DNA of 64,000 bases from Magnetospirillum gryphiswaldense MSR-1 v2 (GTDB taxonomy: Bacteria; Pseudomonadota; Alphaproteobacteria; Rhodospirillales; Magnetospirillaceae). Under the pieces are notes generated by a model. The model did no database searches. It saw only the letters and a program-made list of their open reading frames with translations, and was not told the origin of the DNA. The translations under genes were made by a program, and so were the position numbers. Of this stretch, positions 36,009 through 45,055 are shown piece by piece (position 1 is the first letter of the stretch; the number at the start of each line of letters is the position of its first letter). The stretch is from NCBI RefSeq assembly GCF_000513295.1, contig NC_023065.1:2712501-2776500 (forward strand). The letters run 5' to 3'.

Positions 36009-36506
36009 ATGGCGGCGCCGGTGCATTTGACGGGGGTCGAAAGGACGTTCGCCGACGATGAGATCATCGTCAGCAAGACCGATCCCAAGGGGCGGATGAC
36101 CTATTGCAATGATATTTTCCTTCGTTTGGCCGGATACTCTGAATCCGAACTGATCGGCCAACCGCACAGCATGATCCGGCATCCCCATATGCCGCGCTGT
36201 GTCTTCAAGTTGATGTGGTCGCGCATCCAATCCGGCACCGAGGTTTTCGCCTGCGTCATCAATCGCAGTGGCAATGGCGACCATTACTGGGTTCTGGCCC
36301 ATGTCACCCCGGATCTTGTCCAAGATGGCGCCATCATCGGCTTCCACTCCAACCGCCGACCGCAAGGCCGGACTAGAGGCCAGTTCGGCGCAGTTGCAGG
36401 ACATTTTGGCGCAAAAGGGGATTGGGTGAAGAACCATTGGTTCGCACCGCAGGAGGTCAAGGCCCCGAAATCGGCGAATTTAAACTTTTACGCGCCACCT
36501 CCGTAA
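36009..36506 (+). CDS. PAS-domain protein (Aer-like), probable frameshift
   Basis: Residues 15-120 form an Aer-type PAS domain (TDPKGRMTYCNDIFLRLAGY; QPHSMIRHPHMP; DHYWVLAHVTPD). After GFHSNRR the family usually continues into an acidic helix; here the reading frame gives unlikely sequence, while another frame from about 36359 reads DRKAGLEASSAQLQDILAQK and stops at 36428. A one-base frameshift near 36357 is likely, so the annotated C-terminus is not original. It would sense redox or ligand state. The pseudo-receiver gene follows. Confidence 0.7.
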   Translation: MAAPVHLTGVERTFADDEIIVSKTDPKGRMTYCNDIFLRLAGYSESELIGQPHSMIRHPHMPRCVFKLMWSRIQSGTEVFACVINRSGNGDHYWVLAHVTPDLVQDGAIIGFHSNRRPQGRTRGQFGAVAGHFGAKGDWVKNHWFAPQEVKAPKSANLNFYAPPP

Positions 36507-36534
36507 AAATTAATCCAACTGGTACACAAGCAGC

Positions 36535-37803
36535 ATGCTGACACTTCCCTCATTCAAGAGTATCGCGTGCCTTCTGATTGCATCGGAAAAGAAAAAACGT
36601 CGCCTGCTGGCTGATGTCCTGAGACAGATTGGCATCGGTACGGTTCACGAGACCGACACGGTAGATTACGCCAGTCTGCAGTTGCGCTATACCACGATCG
36701 GCATCGTTATCTGGGCCGAGGACGGCCTTGGCTACCTGGAACTTCTGAAATATATCCGGCACGAATTGCCCGGCAGGGCTCGCGAGGTTCCGTTCCTTTG
36801 CATTACCGAAGGCTGGAATAACGAGCAGCTGACCCAGGCCCGGAATGCGGGCGCATCCGGGTTCGCCACCTTTCCTCTCACCTTACGGGGGATGCTGAAG
36901 GCGGTCTCCGGCCTTCTTGGCGATACTCGGGAATTCATAAAATCAGAAGCCTATATCGGCCCCGATCGCCGCCGCCATGACCTTCCGAACTACTGCGGGC
37001 CGCACCGACGTTCGACAGATGTAGCAGGCGTCAGGGCCGCCACCCAGGCCGACACAGCCCTCAGTCAGCCGCCACCCCGCGCGCGGCCTGAACCGCCACC
37101 GCCGGGTGGCATGACCGGAGAAGCGCCTTCTCGTGCCAATGGCACCCCAGCCCCCCCCAAAGAAGGCAGTGCCGACAAGGGCCTGCCGCCATCCAGCCGC
37201 CGCATTCAGGTGGTTCAGGAAGCTCTGCGCATCTCCCAGGAGCTTCAGGCTCTTCTCCGCGCTCCGTCGGCAGGAGACGCCAAGGCAAAGGTAGACGAAC
37301 ACTTCAACCGCCTGATGAACCTCATGGGGCTGATTTACGGCTATTGCCAGGATACCGGAGAGACGTCCGCCTACTTCAAAAGCAAGTATAGCGAGATTAT
37401 GGGAACGGTCAGCCAGATGTCGTTCGGCATTCTGGTCGGCGGCCTGGAGCGGACGGTCAGTGAATCATCGAGAATCGTTGACGGAACCGTCTCGGCAGCA
37501 TTGGGGGTGTCATCGAAAATCTTCTATAGGATGTCGGAGTTCGACAACCTCATCATCATGCTCGGCGGATATTCCGCATTATCCGTCGATCTGCTCGAAC
37601 TGCTCAAGACCGGATGGCAGAATGTGCTGTCCTTGGCGGCCATGGATGACACGCTGGATGAGCTGTCCGGGGCAGCGAGTTCACCCATGACGACTGTGGC
37701 GACCAAAAGGCTGGAGGTCACCAGTGAAGCCTTGGAAGAGCGCCGCTCGGCCGACTCTCAGGACGCGGCATTCAAGCGACTCACCCAACCATCGACCTCA
37801 TAG
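36535..37803 (+). CDS. Receiver-like signalling protein lacking the phospho-Asp
   Basis: In this 422-residue protein about 1-125 fold like a CheY receiver (CLLIASEKKKRRLLADVLRQ; YLELLKYIRHELPGR; GASGFATFPL), but the position after strand 3 reads IGIVIWAEDGLG, where the phospho-acceptor Asp should stand, and the early acidic pair is also replaced. A Pro-rich linker with two GPDRRR/GPHRR motifs follows (about 140-230), then a helical C-terminal domain of about 190 residues of unknown family. It follows the PAS protein by 28 bp and may act with it. Confidence 0.7.
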   Translation: MLTLPSFKSIACLLIASEKKKRRLLADVLRQIGIGTVHETDTVDYASLQLRYTTIGIVIWAEDGLGYLELLKYIRHELPGRAREVPFLCITEGWNNEQLTQARNAGASGFATFPLTLRGMLKAVSGLLGDTREFIKSEAYIGPDRRRHDLPNYCGPHRRSTDVAGVRAATQADTALSQPPPRARPEPPPPGGMTGEAPSRANGTPAPPKEGSADKGLPPSSRRIQVVQEALRISQELQALLRAPSAGDAKAKVDEHFNRLMNLMGLIYGYCQDTGETSAYFKSKYSEIMGTVSQMSFGILVGGLERTVSESSRIVDGTVSAALGVSSKIFYRMSEFDNLIIMLGGYSALSVDLLELLKTGWQNVLSLAAMDDTLDELSGAASSPMTTVATKRLEVTSEALEERRSADSQDAAFKRLTQPSTS

Positions 37804-37854
37804 GCATTAGCCGCCATTATGCACCGGACTAACGCCCGGCCTTATGGTCAGCCC

Positions 37855-38094
37855 GAGGTCAATGCCAATCAGGTTTTCGCCTAGCGGAAGCTATTTGGTG
37901 CGCCCGGGATCGAGACGATGACGCCGAGCCTGGTGCCGGTCGTGCTGACGGGGGAAAGCTTGCCGCTCACGGTCCCCATTTCTGCGGATGAGCGGGTCAA
38001 GATCGAACTGGCCGGCGGCTATCGTGTCCGTGTCGGCGGTGGCGTTGATACCTCGATCCTGCGGCGGGTTCTCGACGTGCTGGAGCGGCGATGA
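37855..38094 (+). pseudogene. IS66 TnpA remnant with internal stop
   Basis: The frame reads VNANQVFA, stop, RKLFGAP, then a region ending IELAGGYRVRVGGGVDTSIL and RRVLDVLERR. In the intact copy the stop position is Trp (VFTWRKRF), so a TGG-to-TAG change at 37882-37884 explains it. The N-terminal helix-turn-helix is absent. It overlaps tnpB by 4 bp as in intact elements. Confidence 0.8.
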
Positions 38095-38388
38095 TCCCGG
38101 TCCCGCGCAATGTCCTGGTGTGGCTGGCGGTCGGCCGCACCGACATGCGCCGCGGCATGAACGGGCTGGCGTTGCAGGTTCAGGAATCCTTGAAGCGCGA
38201 TCCCCATGTCGGCGATCTGTTCGTCTTCCGGGGCCGCAGTGGCGACATGATCAAGATCATCTGGCATGACGGGTTGGGGATGTCGCTCTACGCCAAGCGC
38301 CTGGAGAAAGGGCGGTTCATCTGGCCGTCGCCGGCCGACGGCGTGGTGGCGATTTCGCCAGCCCAACTCGCCTATATGCTGGACGGGA
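38091..38388 (+). pseudogene. IS66 TnpB, 3' truncated
   Basis: About 99 residues match IS66 Orf2 (VWLAVGRTDMRRGMNGLALQ; LWHDGLGMSLYAKRLEKGRF in the intact copy), but the last 16 residues (DWRNPRHTF in the intact copy) are replaced after LAYMLDGI. This copy differs from 42510-42857 at many positions, so it belongs to another IS66-type element. The following 80 bp resemble the tnpB-tnpC spacer and tnpC start. Confidence 0.8.
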
Positions 38389-38464
38389 TAGGCTGCCTGG
38401 TAATCCCCCCGTTTTTAGCGGGGTCCGAACATAGAATTTATGATTCCATCGGTGCATGGAGACC

Positions 38465-39545
38465 AGCCGTCAAGCCGCACCGCGTTGGCCTTCATCGTCC
38501 GGCACGACAGCCGGGTCCACTTCACCGCGTTCTTGCCCTCCTTGATGTACTGCTCCGCCGTGCCCCGCTGATTGTAGAAGGCGACCACGCGGGCGGCGGG
38601 CCGGGTCAGATTGGTGACGATGAAGCCGACGCGGGGATACAGTTCGCCGGGATGCCATTCGACCTTGGCGACCACGCGGCGCTTCCGGCTCCATGATCCG
38701 GCCTGATACCTGAAGCTGGCGTAGAACCGTTGGACATGCTTGGGCGGATGACCGACCGGGCGTTTCAGCAAGTGGGCGATGTGGCCCTGGAGGACCACGT
38801 TGGCCTTGAGGCGGATGGTGTACTTGTAGCCCTCAGCTTCCAGATAGCCGTAGAGGTCGGGCAGGGCGAAGGCAGCATCACCCCGGAAGAACCGCCGCTT
38901 GGTCTTGTCCCGATACCGCGTCACCACCGGTTCCAGCACGAGCGCCAGTCGTCGGCGCTGTGGACGTTGCCCGAGCGCAGGCTGGTGCGTTCCAGGTCGC
39001 CGAATTGGTTGAAGACGAACAGCGGGTGATAGCAGGTGCAGCCGAAGTGGCCGTTGTAGGCGGTACCTTCCTGTTCGCCATGGGTCGGGCTGACGCTGCT
39101 GTCCATGTCCAGCACCACCACATTGGTGGGGCGGCGGGCATGAAACGCGTCGATCCATTGCTCCGAAAGGTCGGCCAGGGCGGTGAGGTTGGCCTTGCTG
39201 GTCAGCTCCTCGGTCTCGAACCGCCCCATTTGGCTGGTGGACGCGGCTTCCTTGGTCACTGCCCGACCGCCGACGATCCAGCGCATCGCCGGATCATGGC
39301 CAAGGCGGTCGGCGTCGTTGACATCCTCGTACCCAGCAAGGCGTCCGAACACCGATTGCCGGAATTGCGCCGTCAGGGTGTGGCGGTTGTTCTTGCCGGT
39401 CCTGATGTCGGCCAGCACCTGCCCGGCCATCTCGGTCAAACCGAGGGCATCGTCCAATTCCCTGAAGGCGAGCAGCCCGGCGTCGGAGGTCACCTTCGAA
39501 CCGTGGAATTCCAGCTTCAGGCGGCGGTCGATTCCGTTTCACCCG
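38465..39545 (-). pseudogene. IS1380-family transposase, frameshifted and truncated
   Basis: The N-terminal half (LKLEFHGSKVTSDAGLLAFR; VVVLDMDSSVSPTHGEQEG; YHPLFVFNQFGDLE) and the C-terminal half (RFFRGDAAFALPDLYGYLE; VGFIVTNLTRPAARVVAFYN; QYIKEGKNAVKWTRLSC) lie in different frames, shifting near 38940. The protein breaks off at NAVRL, about 90 residues early, at the junction with IS66 DNA near 38467. No intact start codon is obvious at the 5' end. It truncates the receiver gene beyond 39545. Confidence 0.85.
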
Positions 39546-39853
39546 CCGCCATCTCCATGATGGCCCTCTCCAGGCGCCGTCATCGCCTTGATTTTTATAC
39601 CAGATTCGCGGTCATGCGTCACGAAACCGGGGGGGGCATCTGGGAAATACGAGCTTAGACATTCAGGCCAAGGCCCACCGGACATTGTCAGATCGAGCAG
39701 AGCCAAGTCGATGCCAGATTCACGTTCTCCCGGCTCAATGACTTCTGCGAAACTGCTCGCTTCCACAATTTGCGAAGCTTCCACGTACAGGGTGAGGATG
39801 TGACGTAGACCCTCGCGAAACAACGGGTCATCATCGACAATAATGATCTTCAT
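39539..39853 (-). pseudogene. Response-regulator receiver domain cut by IS1380
   Basis: The product starts MKIIIVDDDPLFREGLRHIL and reaches IDLALLDLTMSGG, the phospho-Asp strand, as in NarL/LuxR-type regulators. From about HDRESGIKIKAMT it runs into the IS sequence, so the end of the receiver and any DNA-binding domain are lost. Confidence 0.75.
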
Positions 39854-40003
39854 CGGAAATGCCAAGCCCACTTTTCACGCCATTGGCCATATGAGAGCCA
39901 CGCCCAAAGTATGCTTCGATTCCGTCTGGAATGCACCCGATAATGCAGATCCACTTGAAATTCGGGCACACACTATAAACACGCAGTTCCATCATTTGGC
40001 GTG

Positions 40004-40216
40004 TCAACGGGTCTGGATGAGAACCTCATCGATCTTGGTGAAGCCGCTGCCGACTCCCAGTTGAGACAGATGGACGGTTACCGAGCCATAACCATCGATC
40101 TTCGCCAGCCGCACCATGGTTCCCGACTTCGGGACGTCGATGATGCTGTCCACCGACCAAACCGTCCGGCTCCGACCGTCACTCTGATAAAGATCGCCAA
40201 GGGTAACAGCTTTCAT
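40004..40216 (-). CDS. Small hypothetical protein
   Basis: The 70-residue product starts at MKAVTLGDLYQSDG, preceded by AAGGGGAG at about 6 nt. It looks like a compact beta protein (RTVWSVDSIIDVPKSGTMVR; GYGSVTVHLSQLG). No family is recognised. It is isolated among transposon remnants. Confidence 0.5.
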   Translation of the reverse strand: MKAVTLGDLYQSDGRSRTVWSVDSIIDVPKSGTMVRLAKIDGYGSVTVHLSQLGVGSGFTKIDEVLIQTR

Positions 40217-40589
40217 GATCCACTCCCCTTGGGAGCGTTTCATTGCACACTGACGACGGTCTGATCAAGTGACAGATTGAAACCAAGATTATGGGATCAG
40301 CCCAACCTGGGGACATCGCGGTCACTTGCTGCGTGGCAGCCACCGGGCTCACCGCGCGTCTTGTCTGCCGGTATCAATTGCTTGACTGCTCTTGGAGATA
40401 GAGCACAATTCCGTCAGGGGAGCAGTTTCACCAATTCGGCCCCCCGCGAGGCCGACCGAGCCGCCTTCGACAGCCACCCGGTCGGCCATCTGCATTTTGG
40501 AACACTCATGCGTCACTTTGGTCTATCTGCGCCTCCGCCAATTCGCCGCCGCTCCAAGCCATGGTTTGCGTGGCTGGCTGTGATGGCAG

Positions 40590-40838
40590 CTATTGCGGGG
40601 GTGGTAGCAGTCTGGGTCCGATAGCGGCCATCAGCGACATACAACTGCCATTGCGCAGATTGGCAATTGCCAAAGAGTCGGCGCGGCATTGATCAAATGC
40701 GGCGGCCTGGCCGTGCCGTTCCATGAATTCCGCCATCCGGGCTTTGTCATCGGCCAGAACCAGCTTTTCATTCTGGACGGCGGCCAGGAAGGCCCGCAGA
40801 TCCTGTTCAATCAGGCTGGCGCGGGTTAATTCTACTGC
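40590..40838 (-). pseudogene. 5'-truncated fragment of an unknown gene
   Basis: On the minus strand a frame without a start codon reads VELTRASLIEQDLRAFLAAV, LVLADDKARMAEFMERHG and FDQCRADSLAIANLRNG before a stop at 40590. Its composition looks coding and helical. The upstream break near 40840 coincides with the start of the IS701/IS3 debris. No family is recognised. Confidence 0.4.
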
Positions 40839-40958
40839 GTCATAAATAAACGATATTCAATAATTGGCCTTTGGCAACAAGGACATCTTGGTAATCGTCG
40901 GGCGAGTGCCCGTGTCAATCGAATCCGTATGGTGGTGATCGACGTCATCACGTGGCGC
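40839..40958. other. Short gene-free stretch before IS701 debris
   Basis: AT-rich near 40840-40870. Nothing recognisable is seen; it probably includes the end of the IS701-type element. Confidence 0.3.
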
Positions 40959-41365
40959 TCAGGCCGGACGGGCGGATCCTCGGGGTCGGTAACCGTCGGG
41001 TAAGGCAGGCGCTTGGCGGATCGGGGCGGAGCAAAGTCCTGAGGAGGGAATCAGACTCCTCTCGGTGATGAGGAATCCGTAGGCGGCGATGCACAGCGCT
41101 GCGTGGTGGTGGAATCCGCGCCACCCTCGACCTTCGTAGTGACCGAGGCCGAGTTCCTGCTTGAGGTTCTGGAAATCGCGCTCGATACGCCAGCGCAACT
41201 TGGTGATTTCGACGAGGTCGGCCAGCTTCATGTCATCGGGCAAGGTGGAGAACCAGTATTTGGTCGGTTCGGCTTCATCCTCGGGCCACTCGACCATGAA
41301 CCATTCTTCCGGTCTGGGTTCGGAGTGCAAGGTGTCGCGGTGGGCGGGACGCACCCGGATGGCAG
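40959..41365 (-). pseudogene. IS701-family transposase C-terminal fragment
   Basis: The sequence IRVRPAHRD, SEPRPEEWFMVEWPEDEAEP, TKYWFSTLPDD, LRWRIERDFQNLKQELGLGH, YEGRGWRGFHHHAALCIAAY and LPDGYRPRGS is the C-terminal catalytic part of IS701-type DDE transposases. Everything N-terminal to it is missing; IS3 DNA on the other strand takes over at about 41366. Confidence 0.85.
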
Positions 41366-41366
41366 C

Positions 41367-41914
41367 CCGCGCATGCATGTGGAATTGCGGGAAGATGGGC
41401 TTGCCATTGGACGTCATCGTGTTGCCCGTCTGATGCGGGAAAATGGCCTGAAAGCTTTGCAAAAGCGCAGGTTCAAGAAGACCTCGGACAGCGAGCACGG
41501 CGGGCCGATTGCCCCCAATGTCCTGGACCAGGATTTCATTGCCGAGCAACCCAACGAGAAATGGGGTGCCGACATTTCCTATATCTGGACGGCGGAGGGC
41601 TGGCTGTATCTGGCCATCGTCGTCGATCTATTTTCACGGCGCATCGTCGGCTGGGCGACCAGCGACCGGATGAAGAAGGATCTGGCGTTGACCGCCCTGA
41701 AGCGGGCCTTGGTGCTGCGTCAGCCGCCGCAGGGCGCCATCCATCATTCGGATCGCGGCAGCCAATATTGCTCGGACGACTACCAAAAAGACCGCGGCGT
41801 CGTACCCTCCATGAGCGGCAAAGGGAACTGCGACGACAACGCTATGGTCGAGACCGTCTTCAAAACCATCAAATCCGAGATGATCTGGCGAACGGCTTGG
41901 CAATCACGCAACCA
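41367..41914 (+). pseudogene. IS3-family OrfB transposase, truncated both ends
   Basis: The frame reads RMHVELREDGLAIGRHRVAR, KWGADISYIWTAEGWLYLAI, DLFSRRIVGWATSD, IHHSDRGSQYCSDDY and MSGKGNCDDNAMVETVFKTI, the DDE integrase core of IS3 elements. A few residues are missing after DDYQK, the family Tyr in GNCYDNA is Asp, and sequence homology ends at AWQSRNQ (about 41914). The start of OrfB and OrfA are absent. Confidence 0.85.
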
Positions 41915-42147
41915 AGGCCGTGTCGGCCCAGGCGCCGCTCGCCGTATTGGTCTTGTCGAGTGTAGATCGGGCATGCCTTTCCGCCGGCATTCCATGCCCG
42001 GCGAGACTTGCCCCATGAATGGAAGCACCAGTTTCGGGGGCAAAGCGTATCCCTCCGGCGTGGACCGCCTTCCCGGCCGGGTGAGCTTCGGCGAAGCTGA
42101 TCGCCTGATTGGCGTTGAAGTTGGCGGAAGTGTCCACGGATTCATTT
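41915..42147. other. Spacer between IS3 debris and intact IS66 element
   Basis: It contains the left part of the IS66-family element upstream of tnpA. A minus-strand frame (41904-42137, MDTSANFNANQAISFAEAHP) is open but unrecognised. The exact left inverted repeat could not be fixed. Confidence 0.35.
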
Positions 42148-42513
42148 ATGGACAGAAACTCGACCGGGCGGCGGCGGAACCGTTCTTGGCCTGAGGATCT
42201 GAAGCGGGAGATCGTCGCGGCGACCTACGAGCCCGGGGCCTCTGTGGCCGGGGTGGCGCGGCGGTACGGGGTCAACGACAATCAGGTTTTCACTTGGCGC
42301 AAGCGTTTCGGGGGACAACAGGGCGAGACGGTGCCGGCCCATATGGTGCCGGTGGTGGTGGCCGAGGACATGGCGGCCTCCGGGCGGAAGGAAGCCTCTT
42401 CTTCTGCCGGCGTGGTGGAGATCGATCTGGCTGGTGGCTACCGTGTCCGTGTCGGCGATGGTGTCGGTGCCCAGCTGCTGTGCCGGGTCTTGGACGTGCT
42501 GGAGCGGCGATGA
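42148..42513 (+). CDS. tnpA: IS66 accessory protein TnpA
   Basis: The 121-residue product has an N-terminal helix-turn-helix (SWPEDLKREIVAATYEPGAS, VAGVARRYGVNDNQVFTWRK) and a C-terminal end VEIDLAGGYRVRVGDGVGAQ. IS66 elements need TnpA and TnpB along with the transposase. The ATG at 42148 gives the usual N-terminus; the frame is open upstream. Overlap of 4 bp with tnpB is the normal coupling. Confidence 0.88.
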   Translation: MDRNSTGRRRNRSWPEDLKREIVAATYEPGASVAGVARRYGVNDNQVFTWRKRFGGQQGETVPAHMVPVVVAEDMAASGRKEASSSAGVVEIDLAGGYRVRVGDGVGAQLLCRVLDVLERR

Positions 42514-42857
42514 TCCCGGTTCCGACGGGCGTCCGGGTCTGGCTGGCGGTCGGGCGGACGGACATGCGGCGCGGCATGAACGGCTTGGCGCTGCAGGTGC
42601 AGGAGGCGCTCGGCCGCGATCCCCACGCCGGTGACCTGTTCGTTTTCCGGGGTGCTCGGGGGGATCTGATCAAGGTCCTTTGGCACGACGGCCTGGGCAT
42701 GTCGCTGTACGCCAAGCGCCTGGAGAAGGGGCGGTTCATCTGGCCCTCTCCGGCTGACGGCGTGGTGGCGATCTCGTCGGCCCAACTGGCCTACATGCTC
42801 GACGGGATCGACTGGCGCAACCCGCGCCACACCTTCCGCCCGCGAAGTGCCGGATAG
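42510..42857 (+). CDS. tnpB: IS66 accessory protein TnpB
   Basis: The 115-residue Orf2 of IS66 has intact family signatures TDMRRGMNGLALQVQ, DLFVFRGARGDLIKVLWHDG, GMSLYAKRLEKGRFIWPS and the end LDGIDWRNPRHTFRP. The ATG at 42510 overlaps the tnpA stop. The gene is complete, unlike the copy at 38091. Confidence 0.9.
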   Translation: MIPVPTGVRVWLAVGRTDMRRGMNGLALQVQEALGRDPHAGDLFVFRGARGDLIKVLWHDGLGMSLYAKRLEKGRFIWPSPADGVVAISSAQLAYMLDGIDWRNPRHTFRPRSAG

Positions 42858-42914
42858 GGCGGAAACCCACATTTTTAGCGAGTCAGCGGCCGGGTTTTAT
42901 GATTCCATTGGGGC

Positions 42915-44522
42915 ATGGAAATCGGCCGCGAGACCCCGACAGACGACATCGACGCCCTGAGGGCGGAGCTGGCGGTCGCGCGCGCCAGGGCCGCCGAGGA
43001 CCAGGCGCTGATCGCGCACCAGAAGCTGCAGATCGAGAAACTGAAGCGCGAACTCTACGGCCCCCAGGCGGAACGCTCGGCCCGCCTGATCGACCAGATG
43101 GAGCTGGCGTTCGAGGAACTGGCGGCGGCGGCCACCGAGGACGAGATCACCGCCGAGAAGGCCGCGGCGCGCACCACCAACGTGGCGGCCTTCACCCGCA
43201 ACCGGCCTGCCCGCAAGCCGTTTCCCGAGCATTTGCCGCGCGAGCGGGTGGTCGAGCCGGCTCCGTCGGCCTGCTCCTGCTGCGGCGGTGACCGTCTGCG
43301 CAAGATCGGCGAGGACGTCACCGAGACCCTGGAGGTGATCCCGCGCCAGTGGAAGGTCATCCAGCGGGTCCGCGAGAAGTTCAGCTGCCGGGACTGCGAG
43401 AAGATCAGCCAGGCGCCGGCGCCCTTCCATGTGACCCCGCGCGGCTGGGCCGGCCCCAGCCTGCTGGCCATGATCCTGTTCGAGAAGTTCGGGCAGCACC
43501 AGCCGCTGAACCGCCAGGCCGAGCGCTATGCCAAGGAGGGTGTGCCGCTCAGCCTGTCCACGCTGGCCGACCAGGTGGGCGCCGGCTGCGCCGCCCTGGA
43601 GCCGTTGATCCGGCGCATCGAGGCCCATGTGTTTGCCGCCGCGCGTCTGCATGGCGACGACACCACGGTGCCCGTCCTGGCGAAGGGCAAGACCGACACC
43701 GGCCGATGTTGGGTCTATGTCCGCGACGACCGCCCCTTCGGCGGACCGGCACCACCGGCGGCCATGTTCTACTATTCGCGCGACCGGAGAGGTGAACACC
43801 CCCAGGCCCATCTCGCTGGGTATGCCGGGCTGCTCCAGGCGGACGCCTATGGGGGCTATGGCGCACTCTACCTGCCCGACCGAAAACCCGGGCCAATCCT
43901 GGAGGCCGCCTGCTGGGCGCATGCGAGGCGTCCGTTCTTCGCCCTAGCCGACCTGGCGGCCAATGCCCGCCGCAAGGCCGAGGGCCGGGCTGCCTCGGTG
44001 ATCTCGCCCCTGGCGCTGGAGGCGGTCCGGCGCATCGACGCCCTGTTCGAGATCGAGCGCGCCATCAGCGGCCAGGACGCCGACCGGCGGCGGGCGATCC
44101 GCCAGGAGCTCAGCGCCCCCCTGGTCGCCGACCTGGAACGATGGCTGACGGAGAAGCGCGCCGGTCTGTCGCGAGGCAACGATCTTGCCAAGGCCATGGA
44201 CTACATGCTGAAACGCTGGCCCGCCTTCACCCGCTTCCTCGACGACGGCCGCGTCTGCATGACCAACAATTCCGCCGAACGCGCCCTTCGTGGCATCGCG
44301 CTCGGCCGGAAGTCCTGGCTCTTCGCCGGGTCCGACCGCGGTGGACAGCGTGCCGCCTCCATGTACAGCCTCATCGTCACAGCCAAGATGAACGACATCG
44401 ATCCGCAAGCCTGGCTGGCCGATGTCCTTGCACGGATCGCGGGTCACCCCGCCAGCCGCATCGACGAACTCCTGCCCTGGAACTGGCGGAACGCCAACCC
44501 GGCCTCCGCCGTCGCCGCCTGA
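42915..44522 (+). CDS. tnpC: IS66 transposase TnpC
   Basis: The full-length product has 535 residues: an N-terminal leucine-zipper-like coil (about 14-50), a zinc-ribbon region (CSCCGGDRLRKIGED and FSCRDCEKISQ, about 120-162), then the DDE catalytic domain (LHGDDTTVPVL; LQADAYGGYGALY; MTNNSAERALRGIALGRKSW) and the C-terminal domain ending IDELLPWNWRNANP. The element appears competent. Its last 981 bp of coding sequence are repeated exactly at 34819-35799. Confidence 0.93.
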   Translation: MEIGRETPTDDIDALRAELAVARARAAEDQALIAHQKLQIEKLKRELYGPQAERSARLIDQMELAFEELAAAATEDEITAEKAAARTTNVAAFTRNRPARKPFPEHLPRERVVEPAPSACSCCGGDRLRKIGEDVTETLEVIPRQWKVIQRVREKFSCRDCEKISQAPAPFHVTPRGWAGPSLLAMILFEKFGQHQPLNRQAERYAKEGVPLSLSTLADQVGAGCAALEPLIRRIEAHVFAAARLHGDDTTVPVLAKGKTDTGRCWVYVRDDRPFGGPAPPAAMFYYSRDRRGEHPQAHLAGYAGLLQADAYGGYGALYLPDRKPGPILEAACWAHARRPFFALADLAANARRKAEGRAASVISPLALEAVRRIDALFEIERAISGQDADRRRAIRQELSAPLVADLERWLTEKRAGLSRGNDLAKAMDYMLKRWPAFTRFLDDGRVCMTNNSAERALRGIALGRKSWLFAGSDRGGQRAASMYSLIVTAKMNDIDPQAWLADVLARIAGHPASRIDELLPWNWRNANPASAVAA

Positions 44523-44559
44523 CGCCGCCCCCCCCCTGCGTCCTTCACCGGATGGATAC

Positions 44560-44755
44560 TCTGCGCCAAGGCGGCGGTGGCGACCTCCATGCGGATGTCG
44601 GTGGACCAGGGTTCAGCGGCCAGTTGGGCGAAGTCGTCATCGGCGACGTGGGCGCTGAGGGTGCCGACGACGGGGCCGGGGGTCCAGGTGATCAGATAGG
44701 GGATATCGTCGTGCCATTGCAGGAAGGTTTGGGTGGTTTCGGCGGTGCGGGTCAT
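44560..44755 (-). pseudogene. Hypothetical gene truncated by IS66
   Basis: It starts MTRTAETTQTFLQWHDDIPY and continues ITWTPGPVVGTLSAHVADDD and FAQLAAEPWSTDIRMEVATA before the IS right end removes the rest. About 65 residues remain. No family is recognised. Its 5' leader holds the large nested palindrome at 44796-44898. Confidence 0.55.
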
Positions 44756-44795
44756 TGAGGGCCTCCATCGGCGCGGTTTCGATGGCGGTCCGTCA

Positions 44796-44898
44796 ACAGG
44801 GGAGGGTGAGCGGGGGCATAGCTTTTTGGGGGGACCGCGCCGGCGTGCCGGCGTGGGGGAGCCAAAAAGCGTCATTGCCGCCGGCCACCCTCCCCTGT
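44796..44898. repeat. 103-bp three-tier nested palindrome
   Basis: The outer arms ACAGGGGAGGGTG and CACCCTCCCCTGT (44796-44808, 44886-44898) are perfect over 13 bp. Middle arms GCTTTTTGG and CCAAAAAGC (44821-44829, 44862-44870) are 9 bp, and the inner arms CGCCGGC and GCCGGCG (44838-44844, 44847-44853) are 7 bp with a GT loop. The structure lies about 40 bp upstream of the truncated minus-strand gene and could be an RNA leader, a replication or transfer origin element, or a protein site. Confidence 0.7.
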
Positions 44899-45055
44899 AG
44901 GACCAAAGCCACGAAGCCGTGTCGGTGGAGGCCGTCCCGCACCGACTGTGGCCGCCCGTTCCCGCATTGGCTACCCAGTGATAGGCCCTGGCGCCGCTGT
45001 CACCCTTGCCGGGCTTGTTAGCCGATCCATGTACATGGCTCCGCAAACAAGGCCG
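44899..45055. other. Gene-free stretch after the palindrome
   Basis: No gene is recognised. Some short GC-rich inverted motifs occur. It probably forms the flank of the same mobile-element segment. Confidence 0.3.

Larger units (their letters stand above)
42148..44559 (+). mobile_element. Intact IS66-family insertion element (core)
   Basis: tnpA-tnpB-tnpC are all open. The right end is placed at ggatggatac (44559) because the truncated copy at 34819-35836 shares sequence exactly up to that point and diverges after it. The element interrupts the minus-strand gene that starts at 44755. The left end lies somewhere in 41915-42147. Confidence 0.8.

Noticed and set aside
40277-40624. Plus-strand frame with a C-terminal hydrophobic segment
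   Set aside because: It overlaps a better-looking minus-strand coding fragment (40590-40838) at its end and lacks a ribosome site; the short hydrophobic end alone is weak evidence.
41904-42137. 77-aa minus-strand frame before the IS66 element
   Set aside because: No family or ribosome site; probably IS left-end DNA.
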